Of a DNA stretch of 64,000 nucleotides, positions 50,503 through 58,600 are shown one piece after another. Origin of the DNA: Pelagerythrobacter rhizovicinus (GTDB lineage: Bacteria; Pseudomonadota; Alphaproteobacteria; Sphingomonadales; Sphingomonadaceae); NCBI RefSeq assembly GCF_004135625.1, contig NZ_SDPV01000001.1, positions 990,501 through 1,054,500 of the forward strand, written 5' to 3'. Each line of letters begins with the position of its first letter. The stretch's first letter is position 1. Made by a program: the position numbers and the translations under genes. The notes under the pieces were generated by a model that was not told the DNA's origin, ran no database searches, and saw only the letters and a list, made by a program, of their open reading frames with translations.

Positions 50503-51911
50503 ACGGCAAGGTCCTGCTGGTGGAGGACGATGCTTCCATTGCGACGGTGATCCGATCGGCGCTGGAGGATGAGGGGTTCGTCGTCGATCGCTGCGACAGC
50601 ATCGTGGCGCGCGACCGGCTGCTCGCATCGGGCAAGTACGACGTGATGTTGACGGACGTGATGCTCGCGGACGGTGACGGCCTTGCCACCATCGGTAGCG
50701 TCCGCGCCGCGTGCCCCGCCATGCCGCTGATCGTGCTGTCGGCCCAGAACACCTTCGATACCGCGGTGCGGGCGAGCGACACCGGCGCATTCGAATACTT
50801 CCCGAAGCCGTTCGATCTGGACGATCTCGTGCGGGCCGTCTCGCAGGCAGTGGGGGCGGGCAGTAGGCCGGGGGAGGAGGCGCAGTCAGGCGATGGGCTC
50901 CCGCTTGTCGGGCGCAGTCAGGCAATGCAGGCGGTCTATCGCATGATCACACGCGTGTTGCGCAATGATCTCACGGTACTGATCCTGGGGGAGTCGGGGA
51001 CGGGCAAGGAGTTGGTCGCCGAAGCGATCCACGAGCTCGGGCATCGCAAATCCGGACCGTTTGTGGCCGTCAACGCGGCGGCCATTCCTCCGGATCTGAT
51101 AGAGAGCGAGCTGTTCGGGCATGAGAAAGGGGCCTTCACTGGTGCCATCGCGCAGGCCATCGGCAAGTTCGAGCAGGCCAACGGCGGAACGCTGTTTCTC
51201 GATGAGATCGGCGACATGCCGATCGAAGCCCAGACGCGGCTGCTGCGAGCGCTGCAATCGGGCCGCATTCGACGTGTCGGTGGGCGGCAGGAGATCGGAG
51301 TGGATGTTCGCATCGTGGCCGCCACCAACCGTGACCTCAAGCCGATGATCTCGGCCGGCAAGTTCCGCGAGGACCTGTTCTACCGCCTCAATGTCGTTCC
51401 GATTCAGCTGCCGCCCCTGCGCGAACGAGCGGAAGATATCGAGGCCCTGGTGAAGCATTTCCTCGGGCATGCAGCGCGGGAGGGGCTGCCGGAACGTCGC
51501 ATCGACCGTGCTGCCATCGCGCTGCTCGAGCAGCAACCGTGGCGCGGTAACGTGCGTGAGCTGCGCAACGCGGTCTACCGCCTGGCGTTGATGGCGCGCG
51601 ATGACGTGATCGACGCCGAGACGATCGCTATGGTCCTGGGCCAGGATTCGGCTCTCGCGGAGCGGCACGATGATCTTGACGGTCTGCGTGGGGCGCTGGA
51701 AGGCTGGCTCGCGGGCGTCGCACCGGCGCCTGGCACTGTGTATCACCGGGCGCTCGCCGCGTTCGAGCGACCCTTGTTCGAACACGCACTGGCGCAAACT
51801 GGCGGCAACCAGTTGCGCGCCGCGAAGCTCCTGGGCATCAATCGAAATACGCTCCGAAAGAAGCTTTCGGATCTCGATATCCAGGCGGACAGTTTCCTGC
51901 GCCTCGGCTGA
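50499..51911 (+). CDS. ntrC: Nitrogen regulation response regulator NtrC (sigma-54 activator)
   Basis: This 470-residue protein has a receiver domain with phospho-acceptor Asp53. The AAA+ sigma-54 activator domain has Walker A GESGTGKE, the intact GAFTGA loop in HEKGAFTGAIAQA, and Walker B FLDEIGDM. The C-terminal Fis-type helix-turn-helix reads GGNQLRAAKLLGINRNTLRKKL. It activates sigma-54 promoters of nitrogen-assimilation genes when phosphorylated by NtrB. The ATG overlaps the ntrB stop (ATGA), fixing the start. Confidence 0.96.
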   Translation: MNGKVLLVEDDASIATVIRSALEDEGFVVDRCDSIVARDRLLASGKYDVMLTDVMLADGDGLATIGSVRAACPAMPLIVLSAQNTFDTAVRASDTGAFEYFPKPFDLDDLVRAVSQAVGAGSRPGEEAQSGDGLPLVGRSQAMQAVYRMITRVLRNDLTVLILGESGTGKELVAEAIHELGHRKSGPFVAVNAAAIPPDLIESELFGHEKGAFTGAIAQAIGKFEQANGGTLFLDEIGDMPIEAQTRLLRALQSGRIRRVGGRQEIGVDVRIVAATNRDLKPMISAGKFREDLFYRLNVVPIQLPPLRERAEDIEALVKHFLGHAAREGLPERRIDRAAIALLEQQPWRGNVRELRNAVYRLALMARDDVIDAETIAMVLGQDSALAERHDDLDGLRGALEGWLAGVAPAPGTVYHRALAAFERPLFEHALAQTGGNQLRAAKLLGINRNTLRKKLSDLDIQADSFLRLG

Positions 51912-51951
51912 CGTTTCGTCGGGGCGACCCTTCGCTTGGGCGAAATTGGGC

Positions 51952-51965
51952 TTGCAAAACTGCAA
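51952..51965. promoter_or_regulatory. Short palindrome between ntrC and ntrY
   Basis: TTGCA and TGCAA form a 14-base inverted repeat around AAAC, 40 bases after the ntrC stop. It could be a protein-binding site for ntrYX control. The sequence is short, so chance is quite possible. It lies inside ntrY if the farthest upstream start is used. Confidence 0.3.
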
Positions 51966-52010
51966 CAGGGAAGTTGTAAGCCGGCAACTGTGGCCGGACC
52001 GACACTCCCA

Positions 52011-54203
52011 TTGACCAGAAGAGCTCCACGCTTGTGGCGTCGGGTGGTGGTCGCCTCGCGTCGATCGAATTTCTTTCTCCTGCTCGAAATCGCCGCCGGG
52101 GTTGCCTTGGCCGTAATGGTCCTGACGACCTGGATCACCTTCGAAGGCGCTACGCCGGACGGGCAGCTTGTTCCGCCGGGGCAGGTTGCGAGCCTGTTGA
52201 TTGGCACCCTGCTGCCGGCGATGACGCTGGTCGTGCTTTTTGGCCGACGGCTCGCACTTCGCCGTGCGGCGGGCAGTACCGCCCGGCTGCACGTGCGGCT
52301 GGTATTCTTCTTCTCTCTCGTGGCTGCGGTTCCGACACTGCTGGTCGCTGCGTTCGCTGCCGTGCTTTTCCAGTCCGGCGTGGACTTCTGGTTCTCCGAC
52401 GATTCCCGTGGGTTGATGCGCAACGCCAATGAACTGGCGCAAGACTACTACGAGCAGAACCAGTTGGAAGTGGCCAGCGAGACGATAAGCATGGCGAGCG
52501 ACATGCGCTTCTATCTGGAACGCGGATCGCTCACCGACGGCGCATTCGAGGACTACTATCGTTACCAGGCCGAGGGACGGGGTATCAACGAGTCGGCCAT
52601 TCTCCAGCGAGTCGCGGATGGAAGCTTGCGCACTGCTGCGATGCTCGGGCTGCTAAGCGACAACGATCCGACCACGCTTGATCCCGTAATTTTCGACCGC
52701 GTCGCAGGCGACGAACAGGTCGTCGTGCAAGGCAGCACTGAACGCGTCGAGGCCGTTGCAGCAATTGACAAGGAAAGCGGGATCTTCCTCTACAACGCCC
52801 GCAACTCGGAAGCTTTCGCGTTCGGCCTTTGGGACCGGGCCAATGCCATCTCGGCGAACTATGACGTGCTCACCCAACGAGCTCGGGCTCTGCAACTACG
52901 CTTCAATCTCGCGCTGTTCTTCGTGTCGCTCGCGCTGCTCTCGCTCGCGGTGTGGTTCGCTTTGCGGTTCGCCGACCGCCAGGTCGAGCCGCTCACGGAT
53001 CTCGTCGGCGCGGCGCGGCAGGTCGGTGCGGGCAACTTCGCACTTCGTGTCGAGGGTCGGACAGGCCCCGACGAGATCGGGCTGCTGAATCGTGCCTTCA
53101 ACCGCATGACCGCACAGATCGAGAAGCAGACGGATGCCCTGGTCAGCGCCAACCGCCAGTTGGAGAATCGCCGTGCCTTCATGGAGACGGTGCTCGAATC
53201 GGTTACCGCAGGGGTGATTTCGGTCGATCAGGACGGGCAGGTGCTGCTGATGAATGGATCGGCGCAGGCACTGCTGATTGAAGAAGCGTCACCGCCGCCG
53301 CTCGGGCTTACTCTCGAACAACTCAGTCCGCAGATTTCCGCGCTCGTCCGCGGCGGAGTTGACCGTGGGATCGTGAGCCAGACCGTCGGCGGGGATTTGT
53401 TGACGCTCGCCGTCAAGGTCGCCGATTTCTCCGAAGGCAAGGTGATCACGTTCGAGGACATCACGCGCCAATTGCTCGACCAGCGCCAGGCGGCCTGGTC
53501 GGATGTCGCGCGGCGGATCGCACATGAGATCAAGAACCCGCTGACCCCGATCCAGCTTGCCACCGAGCGGCTCAAGCGCCGCTATCGCAAGCAGATCGGC
53601 AGCGACGGCGAGCTGTTCGACGAACTCACCAGCACGATCGTGCGTCAAGTGGGCGCCCTGCGGAAGATGGTCGACGAGTTCTCCTCGTTCGCACGCCTGC
53701 CCAAGCCCGTGTTCCGGCAGGAGGACGGGCTTGATCTGGTGCGGCAGGCACTGTTCCTTCAGGAAGTCGCCCATCCCGGAATCGACTTCCGCTTCAGTTA
53801 CGATGGAGACGGCCCGATCCCGCTTGCCTGCGACCGTCATCAGGTCGGTCAGGCGCTTACAAATGTGCTCAAGAACGCCGTCGAGGCGGTCGAGGCACGT
53901 GAGCGTGACGCCGAACCGGACTATCGCGGGCGGATCGCGGTCGCCGTCGTCCCCTGCGAGCACGACGTGACGGTGACGGTCGAGGACAACGGCATCGGCT
54001 TGCCGCAGGATCGCGATCGTATTGTCGAGCCCTATGTGACCACGCGCGAGAAGGGCACCGGGCTTGGCTTGGCCATCGTCAACAAGATCGTCGAGGAACA
54101 TGGGGGGGAGATGACCTTTGCGGCCGCCGAGAGTGGCGGCACGCGCGTTACACTTCGGTTCGCGCGCCAGCCCCTGCTGCAGGGAAACGAGGCCGCCGAA
54201 TGA
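52011..54203 (+). CDS. ntrY: Membrane sensor histidine kinase NtrY
   Basis: This protein of about 730 residues (from TTG 52011) has three N-terminal membrane helices and a periplasmic sensing region (about residues 125-285). A fourth helix leads to a HAMP domain (RFADRQVEPLTDLVGAARQV), then PAS, HisKA with [22 protein letters not shown] and a HATPase domain (LTNVLKNAVEAV, DNGIGLP, GTGLGLAIV). This architecture is NtrY, which senses redox or nitrogen status and works with NtrX. The start is unsure: an in-frame TTG at 51936 would add 25 residues. Confidence 0.94.
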   Translation: MTRRAPRLWRRVVVASRRSNFFLLLEIAAGVALAVMVLTTWITFEGATPDGQLVPPGQVASLLIGTLLPAMTLVVLFGRRLALRRAAGSTARLHVRLVFFFSLVAAVPTLLVAAFAAVLFQSGVDFWFSDDSRGLMRNANELAQDYYEQNQLEVASETISMASDMRFYLERGSLTDGAFEDYYRYQAEGRGINESAILQRVADGSLRTAAMLGLLSDNDPTTLDPVIFDRVAGDEQVVVQGSTERVEAVAAIDKESGIFLYNARNSEAFAFGLWDRANAISANYDVLTQRARALQLRFNLALFFVSLALLSLAVWFALRFADRQVEPLTDLVGAARQVGAGNFALRVEGRTGPDEIGLLNRAFNRMTAQIEKQTDALVSANRQLENRRAFMETVLESVTAGVISVDQDGQVLLMNGSAQALLIEEASPPPLGLTLEQLSPQISALVRGGVDRGIVSQTVGGDLLTLAVKVADFSEGKVITFEDITRQLLDQRQAAWSDVARRIAHEIKNPLTPIQLATERLKRRYRKQIGSDGELFDELTSTIVRQVGALRKMVDEFSSFARLPKPVFRQEDGLDLVRQALFLQEVAHPGIDFRFSYDGDGPIPLACDRHQVGQALTNVLKNAVEAVEARERDAEPDYRGRIAVAVVPCEHDVTVTVEDNGIGLPQDRDRIVEPYVTTREKGTGLGLAIVNKIVEEHGGEMTFAAAESGGTRVTLRFARQPLLQGNEAAE

Positions 54204-54225
54204 TACATGACAAGGAGTTCGCCTG

Positions 54226-55611
54226 ATGGCTCTAGATATCCTCGTCGTCGATGACGAACGCGACATTCGCGAGCTCGTCTCCGGCGTCCTGTGCGACGAG
54301 GGTTACGAGTGTCGCACCGCCGCCGACAGCAACGGGGCTTTGGCTGCGATCGATGAGCGCCGGCCGAGCTTGGTGCTGCTCGACGTATGGCTGCACGGCA
54401 GCCCAATGGATGGGCTGGAGGTGCTCGACGAAATCAAGAAGCGCGAGCCGGAGTTGCCAGTGATCATCTTCTCCGGACACGGCAATATCGACACTGCGGT
54501 GTCGGCTGTCGGCCGGGGGGCGATGGACTTCATCGAGAAGCCGTTCGAAGCCGAGCGCCTGCTCCATCTCGTCGGACGTGCAACTGAAACCGAGCGGCTG
54601 CGGCGGGAAAACACGCGCCTGCGGCAGGGCTTCTCGCAGGGCGAGGAGTTCACGGGCAATTCCCCGGCGATCAACCAGGTCCGGGCGACGCTGAAGCGGG
54701 TCGCCAACACCGGCAGCCGCGTGCTCATCAGCGGGCCGGCTGGCGCGGGCAAGGAGGTCGCCGCCCGGCTGCTGCATAGCTGGAGTGGACGCGCCGATTC
54801 CGCCTTTGTCATCGTCAATTCGGCGCGGATCACGCCCGAACGGTTCGAGCAGGAGCTGTTCGGCGAGGAGGCTGACGGCCAGCTCGTTCGCCCTGGTCTT
54901 CTCGAACTGGCGGACGGAGGGACGCTTTACCTCGACGAGGTGGCCGACATGCCGCTCTCGACCCAGGCCCGCATTCTGCGGGTCCTGACCGAGCAGAGTT
55001 TCGTCCGAGTTGGCGGCAACCGTCAAATTGGTGTGGATGTGCGCGTCGTCTCGTCGACCTCGCGGGATCTGACCGAGGAGATGGAGGCCAAGCGGTTTCG
55101 GGAGGATCTGTTTTACCGGCTCAACGTCGTGCCCGTGGCGATCCCGTCCCTGGCGGAACGGCGCGACGATATCCCGTCGCTCGCCCATCACTTCTTCGCG
55201 CGCTATGCTGCGGAGCAGGGCGTGCCGGCTCCGGACATCTCGGAGGAAGCCATGGCGGCACTGCAAGCCTATGACTGGCCGGGCAACGTGCGCCAGTTGA
55301 GGAATGTGGTCGAGCGCACGGTGATCCTCTCACCGCGCGAGAATCTGGAAGTCATCGAGGCCGAAATGCTGCCGAGCGAGGTCACGGGCGGCAAGCTGGG
55401 CGGAGCCAACGGGTTGTCCACCTTGATGGGTGTGCCGTTGCGCGAAGCGCGCGAGACATTCGAGCGCGAATATCTCAGCATCCAGATTCGGCGCTTCTCG
55501 GGCAATATCTCGAAGACGGCGAGCTTCATCGGGATGGAGCGTTCGGCACTGCACCGCAAGCTGAAGTTACTCGGGATGGGCGAACGAAGCGTGTCCGACC
55601 GGAAGGCGTGA
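54226..55611 (+). CDS. ntrX: Response regulator NtrX
   Basis: This 461-residue protein has a receiver domain with phospho-acceptor Asp53 (LLDVWLHG). The AAA+ domain has Walker A SGPAGAGKE and a Walker B-like YLDEVADM, and the C-terminal Fis-type helix reads GNISKTASFIGMERSALHRKL. Where NtrC has GAFTGA this protein reads GEEADGQLVRPG, so the sigma-54 contact loop is missing. This is the known state of alphaproteobacterial NtrX, which acts through sigma-70 promoters. It lies 22 bases after ntrY with an AAGGAG ribosome binding site. Confidence 0.95.
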   Translation: MALDILVVDDERDIRELVSGVLCDEGYECRTAADSNGALAAIDERRPSLVLLDVWLHGSPMDGLEVLDEIKKREPELPVIIFSGHGNIDTAVSAVGRGAMDFIEKPFEAERLLHLVGRATETERLRRENTRLRQGFSQGEEFTGNSPAINQVRATLKRVANTGSRVLISGPAGAGKEVAARLLHSWSGRADSAFVIVNSARITPERFEQELFGEEADGQLVRPGLLELADGGTLYLDEVADMPLSTQARILRVLTEQSFVRVGGNRQIGVDVRVVSSTSRDLTEEMEAKRFREDLFYRLNVVPVAIPSLAERRDDIPSLAHHFFARYAAEQGVPAPDISEEAMAALQAYDWPGNVRQLRNVVERTVILSPRENLEVIEAEMLPSEVTGGKLGGANGLSTLMGVPLREARETFEREYLSIQIRRFSGNISKTASFIGMERSALHRKLKLLGMGERSVSDRKA

Positions 55612-55642
55612 GCTGCGTTCAGTCAGCGGGTATAATAACGGT

Positions 55643-55671
55643 TTGCTCGCGGGCACCAATCGGGGCATAAT
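55643..55671 (+). promoter_or_regulatory. Sigma-70-type promoter candidate for hfq
   Basis: TTGCTC (-35) and CATAAT (-10) are separated by 17 bases, about 84 bases before the hfq ATG. The -10 differs from the consensus by one base. A perfect TATAAT also occurs at 55631-55636 but lacks a matching -35. Confidence 0.55.
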
Positions 55672-55754
55672 CGGTTACCTATCCGGCTGACGGCGTTACG
55701 CCGCAGCCAGAATGCGGACCGCAAGGGCGGCCGCCAAGAAGAAGGAAAGAAACC

Positions 55755-56303
55755 ATGCCTACCGGACAGACGCTCTCGGCGCGTCCAAAGCCCAAGCCTG
55801 CCGAGGAACCGAAGCAGCAGACGCGTCAACCCAATCTGCAGGATGCGTTTCTCAACATCCTGCGCAAGAACAAGACTCCCGTGACCATGTTCCTGGTGAA
55901 GGGCGTCAAGCTTCAGGGCATCGTTACGTGGTTCGACAATTTCTCGATCCTGCTGCGCCGCGACGGCCAGTCGCAGCTCGTCTACAAGCACGCGATCTCC
56001 ACCATCATGCCTGCGCAGCCGATGGATGCCTCCCAGTTTGCGAGCCAGGATTCGAGCAAGAAGCAGCGCCTCCTGCAGGACGTGTTTTTGTCGCGGGTGC
56101 GCGACGCCGAGGCACAAGTGACGATGTTCCTCGTCAACGGTGTCATGCTGCAAGGCGCGATTGCGGCCTACGACCTGTTCTGCATGTTGCTCGAGCGGGA
56201 AGGCTACGTACAACTCGCCTACAAGCATGCGATCTCGACGATCCAGCCGGCGACGCCTGTCGACCTGACCGACGACGACGACTTCGAAGGTGAGGACGAC
56301 TGA
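55755..56303 (+). CDS. hfq: Hfq RNA chaperone with two tandem Sm-like domains
   Basis: This 182-residue protein is about twice the usual Hfq length because the Sm domain is duplicated. Domain 1 (about 26-86) and domain 2 (about 105-165) each have a conserved LQD helix, a VTMFLV strand and an LQG turn, and each ends in YKHAIST. Domain 1 keeps the FDNFSILL stretch; domain 2 reads YDLFCMLL. An 18-residue Gln/Ser-rich linker joins them, and an acidic tail ends the protein. Ribosome binding site is AAGGAAAG. It sits before hflX as usual. Hfq helps small RNAs pair with mRNAs. Confidence 0.95.
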   Translation: MPTGQTLSARPKPKPAEEPKQQTRQPNLQDAFLNILRKNKTPVTMFLVKGVKLQGIVTWFDNFSILLRRDGQSQLVYKHAISTIMPAQPMDASQFASQDSSKKQRLLQDVFLSRVRDAEAQVTMFLVNGVMLQGAIAAYDLFCMLLEREGYVQLAYKHAISTIQPATPVDLTDDDDFEGEDD

Positions 56304-56329
56304 GTTTCGACGACACTCTTTTAGGCGAG

Positions 56330-57622
56330 ATGTCGCGTGGTGCGCGGGCCCTCGTCGTATGCCCCGATATCCGCGGTCAACACCATGATCTCGATGCCGA
56401 GGCGCGGCTTGCCGAGGCGAGCGGGCTTGCGCTTGCCATCGGGATTGTGGTCGCCGACGCCTTCGTTCTCCCCGTCCGTCAGGTGCGGCCGGGCACGCTG
56501 TTCGGCGCAGGTCAAGTCGAGAATATCGCCGTTGCCTGCGAACAGAACCAGGCTGAACTGGTCGTCGTCGATGGTGCCTTGTCGCCGATCCAGCAGCGCA
56601 ACCTGGAAGAAGTGCTGAAGCGCAAGGTGATCGACCGTACAGGGCTGATTCTCGAGATATTCGGCGAACGTGCGGCGACCGCCGAAGGGCGCCTGCAGGT
56701 CGAACTCGCGCATCTCGACTATCAGCAGAGCCGCCTCGTTCGGTCGTGGACCCACCTAGAACGCCAGCGCGGCGGCTTCGGGTTCCTCGGGGGACCGGGT
56801 GAAACGCAGATCGAAGCCGACCGGCGGATGATCCGTCAGCGAATGGGGCGGCTACGCAAGGAGCTCGATCAGGTGCGCAAGACGCGCACGCTGCACCGCG
56901 AGAGACGGGGCAGGGCGCCGTGGCCGATGATCGCGCTGGTCGGTTACACCAACGCCGGTAAATCCACTCTTTTCAACCACCTAACAGGGGAATCTGTGAT
57001 GGCGGAAGACCTTCTCTTCGCCACGCTCGATCCGACCATGCGTGCCATCCGTCTCCCCGGCGTGGAGAAGGCGATCCTGTCCGACACCGTCGGCTTCATC
57101 TCCGACTTGCCGACGCAGCTCGTCGCCGCGTTCCGTGCGACGCTGGAGGAAGTCACCGGCGCCGACGTGATCGTGCACGTGCGCGACATGGCGAACGCTT
57201 CCGCCGGTGCACAGAAGGCGCAGGTCCTCCAGGTGCTCGCGGATTTGGGCGTTGTCGAGGGGGAGGGGGGCGAAAGCGCCATCCCCATCGTTGAAGCCTG
57301 GAACAAGATCGACCTGCTGTCACCGGAGCCGCTCGAGGAACTGCGAAGTGTCGCGGAGGGCGCTGTCGACAGCGTGCCAATCTCCGCGGAGACGGGCGAG
57401 GGCGTGGAGGTCTTGCTTGCACGGCTCGGTGCCTTGCTCACCGCCGGCGCGAAAGTCCACGAGATCGTCCTTGCAGTGGGCGAGGGCCAGAAGATCGCAT
57501 GGCTCCACGCGCACGGACAGGTTCTCGACGATCGGGCGGAAGAAGGCGAGCACGGCCCGGTGCACCGGCTCCAGGTACGCCTGACGCCGAAGGAATTCGG
57601 CCGCTTCGCGAGCCTGCACTAG
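56330..57622 (+). CDS. hflX: GTPase HflX
   Basis: This 430-residue P-loop GTPase binds the 50S ribosome and helps rescue stalled or heat-damaged ribosomes. The N-terminal nucleotide-binding domain has GTLFGAGQVE and QQRNLEEVLKRKVIDRTGLIL; SRLVRSWTHLERQRGGFGFLGGPGE leads to the G domain, with GYTNAGKSTLF (G1), DTVGFISDLP (G3) and NKIDLL (G4). It lies 26 bases after hfq, the common gene pair. The 3' end overlaps convergent mazG by 4 bases. Confidence 0.95.
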   Translation: MSRGARALVVCPDIRGQHHDLDAEARLAEASGLALAIGIVVADAFVLPVRQVRPGTLFGAGQVENIAVACEQNQAELVVVDGALSPIQQRNLEEVLKRKVIDRTGLILEIFGERAATAEGRLQVELAHLDYQQSRLVRSWTHLERQRGGFGFLGGPGETQIEADRRMIRQRMGRLRKELDQVRKTRTLHRERRGRAPWPMIALVGYTNAGKSTLFNHLTGESVMAEDLLFATLDPTMRAIRLPGVEKAILSDTVGFISDLPTQLVAAFRATLEEVTGADVIVHVRDMANASAGAQKAQVLQVLADLGVVEGEGGESAIPIVEAWNKIDLLSPEPLEELRSVAEGAVDSVPISAETGEGVEVLLARLGALLTAGAKVHEIVLAVGEGQKIAWLHAHGQVLDDRAEEGEHGPVHRLQVRLTPKEFGRFASLH

Positions 57623-58377
57623 CGTTCGGCCTGTTTGACCTGCTGCCAGAGTTCTTCCTGCTCGTCGAGCGGCAGTTCGGGAAAGGCACCATCCGCCAGA
57701 GCCTCCATGGCACGGAAGCGGCGTTCGAACTTATGGTTGGCGTTGCGCAGCGCTTCTTCTGCAGGGACGCCGTACGCGCGGACGAGATTGACCGCGGCAA
57801 ACAGCAGGTCGCCCGCTTCGGCAGGTCGCTCTTCCGAAGTTGCGCTCGCGAGTTCGTCCATCTCCTCGATCAGCTTCGCTCGCGGGCCTTCGGGGTCGGG
57901 CCAGTCGAAGCCGGCGCGCGCGGCGCGCTTCTGAAGCTTTTCGGCACGCATGAGCGCAGGAAGCGCCGTCGCGACGCCGTCCAGCGCGCTTTCCGCGCCC
58001 TTGGCTTTGCGCTCCTGCGCCTTGAGCGCTTCCCACCTCTCTTCGCGCATCCCGCCGGGCATTTCAGCGCCGCCGAATATGTGCGGATGGCGCGCCTCGA
58101 GCTTATCGGCGATCGATCGCGCGACATCGTCGAAATCGAAATGGCCGCCTTCCTCGGCGATGCGCGCCTGGAACACGACCTGAAACAGGAGATCGCCAAG
58201 TTCGTCGCGGATATCGTCGATATCCTGACGCGCGACGGCGTCAGCGACCTCATATGCTTCCTCGATCGTGTGCGGAACGATCGTTTCGAACCGTTGCGCG
58301 CGATCCCATTCGCAACCCCGATCAGGGTCGCGAAGAGTAGTCATGATGCGGAGAAGGCGGGTCAATTGTTCTGTCAT
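57619..58377 (-). CDS. mazG: Nucleoside triphosphate pyrophosphohydrolase MazG
   Basis: This 252-residue enzyme hydrolyses (d)NTPs to monophosphates and pyrophosphate. Two MazG helical domains are visible. The first has TIEEAYEVADAV and IRDELGDLLFQVVFQ, and HPHIFGG follows. The second has LIEEMDELASA and EAGDLLFAAVNLVRAY. The paired EExxE and ExxD motifs supply magnesium ligands. The ATG at 58377 has no clear ribosome binding site and follows an unusual AT-rich palindrome. It lies 52 bases after the small membrane protein gene. Confidence 0.94.
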   Translation of the reverse strand: MTEQLTRLLRIMTTLRDPDRGCEWDRAQRFETIVPHTIEEAYEVADAVARQDIDDIRDELGDLLFQVVFQARIAEEGGHFDFDDVARSIADKLEARHPHIFGGAEMPGGMREERWEALKAQERKAKGAESALDGVATALPALMRAEKLQKRAARAGFDWPDPEGPRAKLIEEMDELASATSEERPAEAGDLLFAAVNLVRAYGVPAEEALRNANHKFERRFRAMEALADGAFPELPLDEQEELWQQVKQAER

Positions 58378-58387
58378 GTAGAAAACG

Positions 58388-58401
58388 ATAATATATATTA
58401 T
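58388..58401. promoter_or_regulatory. AT-only palindrome upstream of mazG
   Basis: ATAATATATATTAT is a perfect 14-base palindrome within a roughly 35-base AT-rich patch, 10 bases before the mazG start, in an otherwise GC-rich window. It may be a -10 region or a regulator site; a -10-like TATATT is present on the minus strand. Confidence 0.45.
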
Positions 58402-58429
58402 GTAAAGAGAGATCGACTGAGAGGGCGCC

Positions 58430-58600
58430 CTACCGGCCGATCAGCGAGAACACGAATGCCACTCCGACGAAGATCGCGATCCACACGAGGGCCATGCGCA
58501 GACTCTTCTTCAAGTCGAGCCGGAACGACGCGTACGCGGCGGTGGCGACTGCGAGCCAGCCGATCAGCGAAACGATGCGAAGCGTATCGAAGTCGGTCAC
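58430..58600 (-). CDS. 56-residue two-helix membrane protein coupled to the MBL-fold hydrolase gene
   Basis: A GTG at 58600 overlaps the stop of the upstream hydrolase gene by 4 bases (GTGA) and opens a 56-codon frame ending in TAG. It starts MTDFDTLRIVSLIGWLAV. Hydrophobic segments span about residues 8-23 and 36-53, separated by a basic stretch (RLDLKKSLR), so two membrane helices in a hairpin with a positively charged loop are predicted. Family unknown. The overlap, the sensible topology and the same-strand operon favour a real gene despite its length. Confidence 0.7.
   Translation of the reverse strand: MTDFDTLRIVSLIGWLAVATAAYASFRLDLKKSLRMALVWIAIFVGVAFVFSLIGR

Noticed and set aside
51936-51951. 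Possible sigma-54 promoter (TTGGGC ... TTGGGC) before ntrY
   Set aside because: GG and GC have the right 12-base spacing, but the flanking bases fit the TGGCAC/TTGC consensus poorly.
55631-55636. Perfect TATAAT upstream of hfq as the promoter
   Set aside because: No -35 element at 16-18 bases; the TTGCTC/CATAAT pair slightly downstream is a better match.
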